Assembly: GCA_003165595.1 (NCBI GenBank)
Contig: PLWQ01000026.1
Coordinates: 187,128 to 251,127, forward strand
Length of the DNA stretch: 64,000 nt
Direction of reading: 5' to 3'
Origin: Fibrobacterota bacterium
GTDB taxonomy: Bacteria > Fibrobacterota > Chitinivibrionia > Chitinivibrionales > FEN-1185
Both the position numbers and the translations under genes were made by a program. A model generated the notes under the pieces. That model ran no database searches and was not told where the DNA came from. It saw nothing but the letters and a program-made list of their open reading frames with translations. Every line of letters starts with the position of its first letter. Within the stretch, counting starts at the first letter, position 1. Positions 25,955 to 35,437 of the stretch are shown piece after piece.

Positions 25955-28900
25955 CTAGCGCCTGGCGTTTTTCGCTTCTTCCTTGATTTCAGCATTATTC
26001 GGGTCGAGCTGCTGAGCCTTGTCGAGGTTTTGCAGGAAAAGTGCATTGTTCTTCTGCAACTTTGCCAGGTGCGCAAGTCCCAAATAGGCAAGCGCGTAGT
26101 TCGGGTCGGCGCGGAGCGCCCGCTCATAGAATGTCTTGGCCCACTGAATTTTGTCCTGCTGCAAATGAGCATCCGCGCGTTCGCAAAGCGCGGGCGCATA
26201 GTTGGGATTGATGTACGAGATTTCCTTATAGGTCTCGATCGCAGGATCGAGCTTCTTCTGGGCGCGCAACGCGCGGGCCAGTATCATGAGCGCTTCGATA
26301 TTCTCCGGATCGGTTGCCTTGATGTCTTCTATCGCATCCTGCGCCTCTTTGAATTTCCCGTCGTCGTAGAGGCTTTGCGCGTACGACAAGAGAATCTTGT
26401 TGTCGCGCTTGATGGCGATAAGCTGTTTCATTTCTTCCAGGGCCTTCTTGTTCTGGTCGGTCTTCTTGTACAAATCGACGAGCTGGAGCCTGATGTCGGT
26501 GTCGTCCGCCTTGAGGGCTTTTGCCTTTACAAGCACATCTATGGCATCCTTCGGGCGATTCGTTTTGATATAGCCCATGCCGAGAAGCGTCATGATTTCG
26601 GGATCTTTCGGCGACAGTGTGTTTGCCATTTCCAGGTATACCATTGCGTCGGTTATCGACCCGCTCTTCATGAGCAATGTGCCGAGCCGCTTATTGGCTT
26701 CAAGGTTCTGCGGGTCCAGGGTGATGAGTTTCTTGTATGCATCGAGTTCACCGCGCTCGTTGCCGAGTTTGTTGTATACCTGCGCCATCTCGATCCACAT
26801 GGCCGGAATCGTGTCGGCTATGGCGGACGCCTTCTTGAGCAGGGACGCCGACTTGGCGAGCGTGGTCTTGTCTTTGGCATAGAGAATGCCGAGACGAAGC
26901 ATGTTGCGATAATCACTCGGAAACATCGTTACGTTTTCCTCGTAGATCTTGCGCGCGCGAAGCGGATTCACTTTCTCCTGAAGAAAGCCCGCCTTGTACG
27001 CAACGTCGGGGTCTTTTGATCCCGGCAGCGAGGAGTAGGCGGTGTACATGTCGACGGCGCTCTGAATGTTGTTGTCTTTTTCATAGGATTCGGCAAGCAG
27101 CTTGAGGACTTTCTTGATCCCCGGCACGGTGGGCTTGCGCAGCCGCAGGCCTTCGTAAATCTCCTCGGCCTTCTTGGTGTTTCCGGTTTGGTAATAGCAT
27201 TCGCCGGCAGCCATGAGATAGTCGATATCGCCCGCGCCCTTCTCCTTGACAAGATCGAAGTACTTCACCGCGTCCTGCGGTTGTTTTTTCTGGTACAGCG
27301 CCATGCCCACGCCTTTTGCCACGTCCTGATCGGTGGGCACTTTCTCGAGGTACTTTTTGTACACGGATATGGCCTGGTCGTTTCGTCCGTCCTTGAGGTA
27401 CAGGTCGCCCAATTCCTTGTACTCATTTTCGGCCTTGGGGTTCATCATGATGACTTGTTCGAAGGTGATGATTGCTCCATTGCGGTCGCCCGTCTTCGCC
27501 TGGCATTCCGCGAGCGCGGAGAGCACATCCACGTTTTGCGGGTCCATCTGCATCGCCTTCTGATACATCTCCAGCGCCTTGCCGTTTTGATTGCTTTTCT
27601 GGTAAATCATGCCAAGGGTGGTGTAGGTGCCCACGTCGGCTTCGCCGGATCTGATGGCGCCGGACAGGACGTGAATCACTTCGTCCTGCTGGCCCTTGGC
27701 TATTACCAGTTCCGCATACCGTTTGTAAAACCCCTTGATGGCCGGATCGAGCTTGATTGCGGCGCGATACGCGGCGAGAGCGCCGTTCTGGTCTTTCAGC
27801 TCATAGAGGAGATCACCCAGGTTGCGCTGCGCCACCGCATCGGACGGATTGAGGCTGAGATACTTCCTGAGATACACGCTGGCGCCGCCTTTGTCCCCGC
27901 TTTTCTGGCACAGATCGTACAGATTCTTGAACACGTCCGCGTTCTGCGGGGCGAGCACCGACAGTTCTTTGTAGAGGTCGAACGCCTGTTTTGATTCCTT
28001 CTGGTCAAGTGCATACTTGGCGAGCCTGAGCCGTGAATCGACGTTCGACTTGTCCATGTCGACGATTTTCTTGTCGGCATAGGAGAGTTTCACCTGGTCC
28101 CCGGTCTGGTCGTAACATGTGGCAAGCTGCTTCCAGTATTCGAGTTCGAGCGGTTTTTTGCCCACCAGGAATTCGAGCTGTTCGCGGGCGCCGGCAAAGT
28201 TCTTGTCTTTGAGGTAGGCTTTGTACAGGATATTCCGGGAATCCATGAGGCTGGGATCCATTTTTACCGCCGATTCAGCCGCGTCGCGGGCCTTATCCCA
28301 TTGTCCGATGGAGGACGCGGCAATGGCGATGCCTTCGGCCGATTTCGCTCCGTGGTCGAGAAGGTAACATTTTTCGAAATACTTGAGCGCTTCCGAGTTC
28401 TTCTTTGCCTTGAGATTGTATTGCCCGAGCGTCATGTAGACTTTGGGATCGTTGGGATTAAGGGACATCATTTTTTCGTAGGTCGATTTGGCTTTGTCGC
28501 TCATTCCATTCTTCTCGTATAGATCGGCGAGCCGGGCTGTGGCCTCAATGTTGTTGGGATTTTGGGCAAGCGCTTTTTCCAGGCATAGGATCGCCTTGGG
28601 GCCGTTGCCGGATCCGTCGTAGGCATCCGCGAGAAGGAAGTTGACATTTTCAACTATTTTACCCTGAGGATCCGCGCTGGCGATAAACAGGAATTGGCTG
28701 AGCGCGGCTTCGTAGTTTTTCTTTTCCAGGTTGGCGTTGCCAATCTTGAGGCGCGCAATTATCGCCTCGGGCGAGGTTGACGTCCCGAATTTTTCTATTG
28801 CCATCTGGTAGGCACGGATCGAATTGTCGGCATTTTGAACCTTGTCGTTGGAAACGGCCCGGGCATACTGGTCCATGGCCGTCATTTCGGGCCGCGACGC

Positions 28901-29653
28901 GATTTTTTCGTACTCACTGGCTGCGGCAAGGAACTTTTCCTTTTTGTAATAGCATCGGGCGAGCGTGAGCCCGGCCTCGGTGAGGCCGGGATTCTTGGCA
29001 ATGGCCTCTTTCAGATAATTGATTGCGTCGTCGACGCGGTTCACTTCGAGGCACACTTTTCCGAGTTTGAAGGCCAAATCCGGGTCGGGCTGCGTGGCAT
29101 ACGATCTCTGGAGGAGCGGCAGCGCCTCGGCGTACTGTTTGTCGCTAAAGTAAATGTTCCCGAGTTCCCGGTTCGCTATCGCGTTTGACGAATCGGATTG
29201 GATCACCTTTTCCAGGGCCTTCTTTGCCTCGGGTGCCTTGTTGAGCTTGATACAGGCGCGGGCATATTCCCAGCTCGCCTCGGCGGTAAAATTGACCTCG
29301 AGCGCCTTCTGCGCCATCGACATCGCATTGTCGGCCTGATCGAGTTTGTTGTAAATCCTGGCCGCGCCGACCATCGATTCGTAGTCTTTGGGATTGAGGC
29401 GCCACGAGACCAAATAACAGGCGAGTGCTTTTTCGGGAAGGCCCAGCGCTTCGTTGGCCTTGCCGAGCTTCACCCAGATGTCGGCCGTTCGGGCCGGCGC
29501 GGGAATTTTGTCGTCGGCGTAATCGAGCGCCGCCTTGTAGCTTTTCTCGCTTATCATCTTGTCAAATGCGTCGTCTGCAAAGGAACGCGTGGCGAAGCCG
29601 AAAGCGACGAAGAGACCAACAACACAAAAAACGCCTGGAAGCCGATTCAACAT
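25955..29653 (-). CDS. Giant secreted/periplasmic TPR protein
   Basis: Very long tetratricopeptide-repeat protein (1232 residues). ATG 29653 follows AAAGGAG and begins a signal peptide (about 1-26, FCVVGLFVAFGFATRSFA). Nearly the whole rest is TPR units of 34 residues, with typical words such as ALACYLVSWRLNPKD, LEKALAQNPNNIEA, and ALKYFEKCYLLD; no catalytic domain is seen. It probably scaffolds an envelope or secretion complex, or senses it: downstream genes 17 bases away are rppH, an ECF sigma factor and its anti-sigma. The function is not identifiable from sequence alone. Confidence 0.88.
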   Translation of the reverse strand: MLNRLPGVFCVVGLFVAFGFATRSFADDAFDKMISEKSYKAALDYADDKIPAPARTADIWVKLGKANEALGLPEKALACYLVSWRLNPKDYESMVGAARIYNKLDQADNAMSMAQKALEVNFTAEASWEYARACIKLNKAPEAKKALEKVIQSDSSNAIANRELGNIYFSDKQYAEALPLLQRSYATQPDPDLAFKLGKVCLEVNRVDDAINYLKEAIAKNPGLTEAGLTLARCYYKKEKFLAAASEYEKIASRPEMTAMDQYARAVSNDKVQNADNSIRAYQMAIEKFGTSTSPEAIIARLKIGNANLEKKNYEAALSQFLFIASADPQGKIVENVNFLLADAYDGSGNGPKAILCLEKALAQNPNNIEATARLADLYEKNGMSDKAKSTYEKMMSLNPNDPKVYMTLGQYNLKAKKNSEALKYFEKCYLLDHGAKSAEGIAIAASSIGQWDKARDAAESAVKMDPSLMDSRNILYKAYLKDKNFAGAREQLEFLVGKKPLELEYWKQLATCYDQTGDQVKLSYADKKIVDMDKSNVDSRLRLAKYALDQKESKQAFDLYKELSVLAPQNADVFKNLYDLCQKSGDKGGASVYLRKYLSLNPSDAVAQRNLGDLLYELKDQNGALAAYRAAIKLDPAIKGFYKRYAELVIAKGQQDEVIHVLSGAIRSGEADVGTYTTLGMIYQKSNQNGKALEMYQKAMQMDPQNVDVLSALAECQAKTGDRNGAIITFEQVIMMNPKAENEYKELGDLYLKDGRNDQAISVYKKYLEKVPTDQDVAKGVGMALYQKKQPQDAVKYFDLVKEKGAGDIDYLMAAGECYYQTGNTKKAEEIYEGLRLRKPTVPGIKKVLKLLAESYEKDNNIQSAVDMYTAYSSLPGSKDPDVAYKAGFLQEKVNPLRARKIYEENVTMFPSDYRNMLRLGILYAKDKTTLAKSASLLKKASAIADTIPAMWIEMAQVYNKLGNERGELDAYKKLITLDPQNLEANKRLGTLLMKSGSITDAMVYLEMANTLSPKDPEIMTLLGMGYIKTNRPKDAIDVLVKAKALKADDTDIRLQLVDLYKKTDQNKKALEEMKQLIAIKRDNKILLSYAQSLYDDGKFKEAQDAIEDIKATDPENIEALMILARALRAQKKLDPAIETYKEISYINPNYAPALCERADAHLQQDKIQWAKTFYERALRADPNYALAYLGLAHLAKLQKNNALFLQNLDKAQQLDPNNAEIKEEAKNARR

Positions 29654-29828
29654 ACCACACGCTCCTTTCAACGAGACCGCTTAAGTAAATCCGCAGATTT
29701 TTGTTTCAAGCTCACGAATTGGCAGAGAATAAATATATATGACGAAAGCGACACCTGGTAGGCAAAATCAACCACTGAGGCAGCTGCCTTGGGCATCGAA
29801 GGTTCAATCGCAGCCGGGAGGGTTCCGT

Positions 29829-30425
29829 CTACGCAGCGGGTTTGTGCACGAGGGTTCGGAAAAGATTCCAGTCGAACAAAGGACCGGGGTCGACCTTGAC
29901 GTCTTTCCTGAGCCCGAGGCGTACCGCGGTTTCGCCGGCAATGTCCTCGTGGCCAACGTAGTTGAACACTCGTCCGTGGCGCCGCTCAATATCGCGGCAG
30001 AGTCGTGCGCATGCCGAGTACTGCTCCTCGGTGAAACCGGATTGCGGCGTTGCAACGAGCTCAATGCCGATGGAGAAGGCATTTGCCATTGTTCTCTTGT
30101 CGGGCGGCGGCATGATGCTTCCGCCCGCGTGCCACGCCTTCTTGTCCTCCGGCACGAGTTGCAGAACGTGCCCCGTTCTCTCCACCAGATAATGGCTGCT
30201 GACCCCATAGGTGCAAAAGATGCCGAGGATAAGCGTCCTGGAAAACGGCCTCCGGGGCTCGACATTCCCGGCGCTTATGGAGTGAATTACAATGGTGTCG
30301 ACTGCGCACGGCGGACGGTCGTCCCACAGGTGTTCCTTGTTCTGGCCTCGGATGTGCTCGGAAAGACGGCCGTCGCCGGCCCGAGTGTTGTTGCTTATGT
30401 CAAGCAGGCACGGGGTAATCTTCAT
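29829..30425 (-). CDS. N-acetylmuramoyl-L-alanine amidase, AmpD/Amidase_2 type
   Basis: Zinc amidase (198 residues) cleaving the muramoyl-alanine bond of peptidoglycan fragments. Start at MKITPCLL (30425), 16 bases behind the phosphatase gene; longer in-frame extension overlaps that gene. Family motifs: TIVIHSISAG with the first zinc His, SSHYLVERTGHVLQLV, AWHAGGS, SIGIELV, and VGHEDIAG ... KVDPGPLFDW with the second His and Asp. No signal peptide is seen, consistent with cytoplasmic AmpD-like recycling. Confidence 0.9.
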   Translation of the reverse strand: MKITPCLLDISNNTRAGDGRLSEHIRGQNKEHLWDDRPPCAVDTIVIHSISAGNVEPRRPFSRTLILGIFCTYGVSSHYLVERTGHVLQLVPEDKKAWHAGGSIMPPPDKRTMANAFSIGIELVATPQSGFTEEQYSACARLCRDIERRHGRVFNYVGHEDIAGETAVRLGLRKDVKVDPGPLFDWNLFRTLVHKPAA

Positions 30426-30441
30426 GCAGATAACGCTCCGG

Positions 30442-30915
30442 TTAGTACCCGAACTCGTTCCGCAACTGGGGAATGATGCGTTCCACATGGTCCGAAAGCG
30501 TCTTGAAGGCTTTCTGGTAATCCTTGAGCGTTCCGCCGACCGGATCTTTGACAATCGCCTTTCTCGAATCGTTTCTTTCGGGCCATGAACCGAGCATGAA
30601 AATCAAATCGTCCAGAAAAGGGTAAAACAGCTTGAGAAACTCTTTCTGAAACGGTTCCATCACGAGAATCAGGTCGGCCTGCTTTAGTTCTTCCGGCACA
30701 AGGGGACGGGACCGCTGCCTGGAAATGTCGATACCGCCGTCGGCGCAAACCTGGATTGCAAGTTCGGTGGGGGGGAGCTTGTCCATGCCGTGGACTCCCA
30801 TGGACGAAACGACCAATCCCTGGCCTACCTGTTGTGTCCACCGTGTCCGCATGATTCCTTCGGCCATCATGCTGCGGCACCTGTTGGCTGTGCAAACGAA
30901 AATGATCCTGATCAA
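30442..30915 (-). CDS. Low-molecular-weight protein phosphatase (Tyr/Arg type)
   Basis: LMW phosphatase (157 residues) with the N-terminal P-loop VCTANRCRSMMAE (CX5R), DGGIDISRQRSRPL in the middle and the acid loop IVKDPVGG near residue 123. These features fit protein tyrosine phosphatases and the YwlE/Wzb group; substrate identity cannot be told. It precedes the amidase in a two-gene unit. Confidence 0.88.
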   Translation of the reverse strand: MIRIIFVCTANRCRSMMAEGIMRTRWTQQVGQGLVVSSMGVHGMDKLPPTELAIQVCADGGIDISRQRSRPLVPEELKQADLILVMEPFQKEFLKLFYPFLDDLIFMLGSWPERNDSRKAIVKDPVGGTLKDYQKAFKTLSDHVERIIPQLRNEFGY

Positions 30916-30944
30916 GATGTCTCTTTTGCAAATGTGTGCGCTTA

Positions 30945-30954
30945 CCGATATCGG
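30945..30954. promoter_or_regulatory. 10-bp palindrome in divergent promoter region
   Basis: CCGATATCGG, a perfect palindrome between the divergent phosphatase and small-protein genes; an A/T-rich stretch (AAAATATATTATTTTTT) follows toward the plus-strand gene and could hold a -10 box. It could be an operator; a single short palindrome may also be chance. Confidence 0.3.
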
Positions 30955-31024
30955 GAGTCTGAAAATATATTATTTTTTACCTCGCGGGAGTCTTGTCCTA
31001 TCCTTTTACCCAATAAGGAGCGGT

Positions 31025-31372
31025 ATGGCGCTTTCAAACGAAGAAAAGGCCCTCGTCGAAGAGGCTATGCAGGTATATCTCCAGCTCGTTGCCCGCCAGC
31101 TTCCCCAGGCCCAGGTCCAGCAGATCGCGCAGATCGCCAAGGGCATTCTGGAAAAACTCGATTCTGTCGGGAGCGGCGGCGGCGGAGCCAAAGGCAACAA
31201 GCCCGGCGGCATCACCGACGAGTGGTATAAGAAGGTCTGTCAAAAATGCGACAAGCTCTCCGCCACGGGCTGCACCGACAAGGTGACGGTGAAGTTCCCG
31301 GGCAAGTGCGACCCCATTTTGAAATATGAGAACGAAAAGCGAGGGGTCAAGGGGAGAGAGAAAGAGTTTTAG
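31025..31372 (+). CDS. Small conserved-looking Cys protein, unknown
   Basis: 115-residue protein of unknown function. ATG 31025 follows AAGGAG. Residues 1-48 form predicted helices with Glu/Gln/Leu spacing (EEAMQVYLQLVARQLPQAQ), then a Gly-rich hinge SGGGGAKG (50-57), then a Cys cluster VCQKCDKL ... TGCTDKV ... FPGKCDPI with four cysteines that could bind zinc. No membrane segment or signal is seen. It is monocistronic and converges on tyrS. Confidence 0.75.
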   Translation: MALSNEEKALVEEAMQVYLQLVARQLPQAQVQQIAQIAKGILEKLDSVGSGGGGAKGNKPGGITDEWYKKVCQKCDKLSATGCTDKVTVKFPGKCDPILKYENEKRGVKGREKEF

Positions 31373-31477
31373 GACGGAGCCGATCCTAATTGCAGGCGGG
31401 CTCGGTCCGATGCCACCCGCCGGGGAACCGAAACTCCCGTCGGTCGCATCCGCCAGGCTGCGGCCGTGTTCGTTTGC

Positions 31478-32758
31478 TCAAGCAACCGTCACGAGCACGT
31501 AGTTTTTCTTGCCTTTTTGCACTAGGATGTGCTTCCCATTAAGCAAGCAATCGGCGTTCACCGTGTAGTCCGGATCCGGGACCTTTGCCTTGTTGACCGA
31601 TACGCCGCCGTTCTGGATGAGCCGCTTGGCCTCGCCCTTGGATGGCAGCATCCCGGTTTTCTGCGTCATGAAATCCACGATATTAATGCCTGCGTCAAGT
31701 TCGGCGCGGACGATGGTGGCCTGCGGAACTCCTTCGAACATGCCGAGCAAATCGGTTTCCGACAGCTTCCTGAGCGAATCTGCCGTGCCCTCGCCGAACA
31801 GGATCGCCGACGCCTCGACAGCAGCCGCCCAGTCCGTTTGCGAGTGCACGCGAACGGTGATGTCCCTGGCAAGCGCCTTTTGCAGGGGACGCAGGTGCGG
31901 CGCCGCGTCGTGCTCAGCGCAGATCGCGGCGATTTCTTCTTGTGACAAGAGCGTGAATATCTTGATGAACCGGCGGGCGTCGTCGTCGGTGCTGTTGAGC
32001 CAAAACTGGTAGAAGCGGTACGGCGACGTGAGCGCCGGATCGAGCCAGACTTTCTCGCCGGCCGCCGATTTGCCGAATTTGGTTCCGTCGGCCTTGGTGA
32101 GAAGGGGACAGGTGAGGGCAAACGCCTCGCCGCCCGCTTTGCGCCGCACCAGTTCGCATCCGGCCGTAATGTTTCCCCATTGGTCCGATCCGCCCATCTG
32201 CAAAACGCAATTCTTGTTCTTATACAGCCAGTAAAAATCATACGCCTGCAGGAGTTGGTAGGAGAACTCGGTAAACGAAAGCCCGGTTTCCAGCCGCGAC
32301 TGAACCGAGTCTTTTGCCATCATGTAGTTGACGGTGAGGTGCTTGCCGGCGTCGCGGAGAAAATCAAGGAACGAAACGCCTTTGAACCAGTCGAAGTTGT
32401 TGACGATTTCGGCTTTGTTGCCGCTCGTGCCGAAGTCGAGAAACCTGGCAAGCTGTTTCTTGAAGCATTCGAGGTTGTATTGGATTTCGTCAACCGACAG
32501 CAGGTTGCGCTCTTCCGATTTTCCCGACGGGTCGCCGATCATACCCGTAGCCCCGCCGACCAGCGCCAGCGGTTTGTGGCCCGCTCGCTGGAACTGCACC
32601 AGCAGCATGATCGCCACGAGGTTCCCTATCTGAAGCGACGAGGCCGTGGGGTCGAACCCGACATAGCCGCACACGCCTTGACCACGGAGTTTTTCCTCGG
32701 TGCCGGGCATGATGTCGTGGATCATGCCCCGCCAGGTGAGTTCTTCGATGAAGTTCAT
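31478..32758 (-). CDS. tyrS: Tyrosyl-tRNA synthetase
   Basis: Class I aminoacyl-tRNA synthetase charging tRNA-Tyr (426 residues). [59 protein letters not shown] and the KFGKS loop are all in place, with a C-terminal S4 domain ([16 protein letters not shown]). The first signature, HIGH or HIGN in most TyrRS, reads QIGN here: the first His is Gln. N-terminal [22 protein letters not shown] resembles the Bacteroidetes-type enzyme. Confidence 0.96.
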   Translation of the reverse strand: MNFIEELTWRGMIHDIMPGTEEKLRGQGVCGYVGFDPTASSLQIGNLVAIMLLVQFQRAGHKPLALVGGATGMIGDPSGKSEERNLLSVDEIQYNLECFKKQLARFLDFGTSGNKAEIVNNFDWFKGVSFLDFLRDAGKHLTVNYMMAKDSVQSRLETGLSFTEFSYQLLQAYDFYWLYKNKNCVLQMGGSDQWGNITAGCELVRRKAGGEAFALTCPLLTKADGTKFGKSAAGEKVWLDPALTSPYRFYQFWLNSTDDDARRFIKIFTLLSQEEIAAICAEHDAAPHLRPLQKALARDITVRVHSQTDWAAAVEASAILFGEGTADSLRKLSETDLLGMFEGVPQATIVRAELDAGINIVDFMTQKTGMLPSKGEAKRLIQNGGVSVNKAKVPDPDYTVNADCLLNGKHILVQKGKKNYVLVTVA

Positions 32759-32973
32759 TTCCTGCTACCTCAAATTCCTTTTGTGGCTGTGCCTTTGGCG
32801 GTGGTCGTTTGCTCTTGGTTTCCTCTTGATCGGGTGCGGACGTTTGTGCCCCGATAAAATATAACCTGCGAACGAGAGGTCAAACGGTTTCCTTGTCATT
32901 AGTAAACACAGCGTAAGCAATTCCCTTGCGCGCAAATGACTTCCTTGATTTGTGCCGCAAGGGAACGGTGACG

Positions 32974-33882
32974 CTAAAACCAGTGCTTCCGTTTGGGCTT
33001 GCTTGCGGGTGCTGGCTTGGCAGGAATCGGCCGTTTCTGGACGGGTGCGACTGCGGCAGCGACCGCCGAGTCGGCAAACGAATCCCTGGGCGGGGCGAAT
33101 CCCGCGATGGCTGTGTAGCCGGAATCGTCGAGCATGTGCCTTTTGTAAAGATTGTTGGCGATCACCTCGACCCGCTTCTGGATAAAAACACTCTTGCCGT
33201 TGAGCGGTGACAGCCTGCTGGGCATTGCCAGCGTTGCGGCCAGCCGCGACGCTTCGCTCATGGAAAGCCGGAAGCACGACTTCTTGTAGTATGCCTGTGA
33301 TGCCGCTTCGCACCCGAAGATATTGTCTCCCCATTGCGCGTAATTGAGGTACAGTTCGAGGATCCTGTCTTTGCCGAGGTATTTCTCGAGGAGCAGGGTG
33401 TAACCCATTTCCTTCACTTTCCGCATGAAATTCCTGCTACTGTCGCAGAACAGATTCTTCGCGAGCTGCTGCGTGATGGTGCTTGCCCCGCGAACGATGC
33501 GGTTCCTGTCCTTGTTGTATTCGATGGCGGAAAGAATCGCCTCAATGTCGAACCCGGGATGAGTGTAAAAACCGTCGTCTTCAACGGCGATCACCGCATT
33601 TTGAAGAGAGCGCGATATCGAGTCCAGCTCCACGTATCGTTGATACAGGTTGTCCGGTTTCTTCTGAGCGCGCAAGGCTGCGCGGCATTGCTTCATGTAT
33701 TCCGATTCGACCGGATTGTGATCCATGAGATATTTCACATCCCTCACCGGCTTTGTCACGGCACAGAAACCCCAGATGAGGAGGGCGGTACCTGCAAGCG
33801 AAAATGCGACTGCGTAAACGAGAAATGCGGTCTTGAGAACGGCCCAAGCCAGCAACAAAATCTTGGATAATTGCCTTGTCAT
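32974..33882 (-). CDS. mtgA: Monofunctional peptidoglycan glycosyltransferase
   Basis: GT51 transglycosylase (302 residues) polymerising lipid II into glycan strands. Start at MTRQLSKILL (33882), beginning an N-terminal membrane anchor (about 8-36). Family motifs: VIAVEDDGFYTHPGFD, RGASTITQQLAKNLF, RKVKEMGYTLLLEKYLGKDRILELYLNYAQWG and EASRLAATLAMP. No transpeptidase domain follows; the C-terminus is an Ala/Pro/Lys tail (PVQKRPIPAKPAPA). Divergent from the small membrane-protein gene. Confidence 0.92.
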   Translation of the reverse strand: MTRQLSKILLLAWAVLKTAFLVYAVAFSLAGTALLIWGFCAVTKPVRDVKYLMDHNPVESEYMKQCRAALRAQKKPDNLYQRYVELDSISRSLQNAVIAVEDDGFYTHPGFDIEAILSAIEYNKDRNRIVRGASTITQQLAKNLFCDSSRNFMRKVKEMGYTLLLEKYLGKDRILELYLNYAQWGDNIFGCEAASQAYYKKSCFRLSMSEASRLAATLAMPSRLSPLNGKSVFIQKRVEVIANNLYKRHMLDDSGYTAIAGFAPPRDSFADSAVAAAVAPVQKRPIPAKPAPASKPKRKHWF

Positions 33883-34046
33883 AATGATATACTTCCGATA
33901 TAAGCGGGCAGCACGGTTTTCGCGGCCGGTTCCGGGCTGCCGGGGAGTGACTAAAATAGTTGTTTCCCGCACGAGGCTAGAGAAATTCACTCGGCGCGAA
34001 GGACGAGGATGGAACAGAAACCGGTCAAAGACAAAGGAAGGTTCCC

Positions 34047-34499
34047 GTGCAGAATATTTCGTACGGAATAGTGAGCCTGTTTCTGATCTTGATGGCCGTA
34101 GCCACGTCGCTGGGTGCCGTTTTCCCGCTATCGCCTGTTATGGCCGGTATGTATCTGGTCGTTGTCCTGCTCGGCACCCTTTTGATACTCGTTTCGTATT
34201 GCTCAAAATGTCCGTGCCGCGATTCCGATTGCAGTCACGTGCTGCCGGGGAAACTCGCGTCGTTGCTTCCCAAGAGGAAGGAAGGCCCCTATTCCTTTGC
34301 CGACGTGCTTTTTACCGCGATGGGAATCGCGGCAATTCTTCTCATGCCGCAATTGTGGTTGATTCACAACATCCCGTCTCTCGTGCTGTTCTGGGGATTT
34401 ATTGCCGTCGCCGTCTTCATGATTGTCTTTCTTGTGTGCCCGGATTGCTCCAACAGGTTCTGTTTCCTGTGCGGAAAGAGGAACAAGACGCCCGCATAG
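34047..34499 (+). CDS. Small membrane protein with cysteine clusters
   Basis: Integral membrane protein of unknown function (150 residues, GTG start 34047 behind AAGGAAGG). Four hydrophobic segments are visible (about 5-25, 29-50, 84-104, 108-130). A Cys cluster CSKCPCRDSDCSH follows helix 2 and a second CPDCSNRFCFLCGK lies at the C-terminus, so both may face the same side and bind a metal or form disulfides. It converges on the next gene. Confidence 0.7.
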   Translation: MQNISYGIVSLFLILMAVATSLGAVFPLSPVMAGMYLVVVLLGTLLILVSYCSKCPCRDSDCSHVLPGKLASLLPKRKEGPYSFADVLFTAMGIAAILLMPQLWLIHNIPSLVLFWGFIAVAVFMIVFLVCPDCSNRFCFLCGKRNKTPA

Positions 34500-34560
34500 A
34501 CCATAACGACCGTGCTCCACACTCTCGCCGAAACTCCTTGCGTTCCGCAACAATCCCTGT

Positions 34561-35289
34561 CTAGAAAAATCGCCCTTTGACAAGTGCGTGTCCCAGCGTA
34601 AAATACCACCCGGCGTCAATCATCGTGAAGATACCGATGCCGGCAAAGGCCCAGGTGGTGAGGTGCACGTTGAGGCGGCGGGCCTTTTCGTGAAGGGTGT
34701 CGGCGAGATCGTTTGTGCCCCGGCGGGCGATCAGATACACAACAAGAACCGCAATCATCGGCAGTGCATAGCCGATGTTGTACAGCAAAATGCATCCTGT
34801 AGCGTCGACCAGCCCGAGGTGAAGGGTGGTGTACTTTCCAAGCGCGACAAAATATGGAATTGACAAGGGAAATGACGTTGCCGATATGAAAAGGCCGATG
34901 AAAAGCGCCAGAGGCCAGTTCATCGACTGGAGCCTTCGCAGCACCATGTTCCGCGCCCGTCCCGGCCGGTAATTCCTTCTGCTGCGGAAATACCAGAAGC
35001 CGATGGCGGTCATGATTATGCCGGTAATGAGTTCCGACTGATAGTAGAGCGGGCCCGGAATGTCGGCCATAGAGGGGAAACACCGTGACAGGAAGATTCG
35101 CAATTTGTCAATTACCGGATATGCGGCGATCCCGCAGGCGATGTAGGCCGCGCTGAGACCGGCAAGAAAGGTGAGTGCGTTGCGCACCGGTTTGGCGGTC
35201 GTAAGGAGCAGGACAAAGATAATGATCTGCTGGGTGGTGGAAAGGCTGTCGAACAAAGACAGGGTAAGCGTAAGAACGATGGTGCTCAT
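34561..35289 (-). CDS. Polytopic membrane protein, GAP/LysE-like
   Basis: Six-helix-type membrane protein (242 residues from ATG 35289). Hydrophobic segments run about 12-30, 35-58, 90-105, 118-140, 155-178 and 210-228. The TTAKPVRNALTFLAGLSAAY entry and SFPLSIPYFVAL recall GAP-family (Sap) or LysE-like transporters. Substrate unknown, and assignment rests on overall look only. Confidence 0.6.
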   Translation of the reverse strand: MSTIVLTLTLSLFDSLSTTQQIIIFVLLLTTAKPVRNALTFLAGLSAAYIACGIAAYPVIDKLRIFLSRCFPSMADIPGPLYYQSELITGIIMTAIGFWYFRSRRNYRPGRARNMVLRRLQSMNWPLALFIGLFISATSFPLSIPYFVALGKYTTLHLGLVDATGCILLYNIGYALPMIAVLVVYLIARRGTNDLADTLHEKARRLNVHLTTWAFAGIGIFTMIDAGWYFTLGHALVKGRFF

Positions 35290-35437
35290 TGCAGGGAAAA
35301 TACGTGAAGCAAACAAGTCGAGGAGTGCTTCGCGTGAGCCGGCAGCGGATTATGCGTTCCCGCGAATTTCCGGAGGAGACAAATCGCCCCGCGCCAGACA
35401 AGGTCCTGCGCGCCGTTGAGTCTATCTGCGCCCGTCC

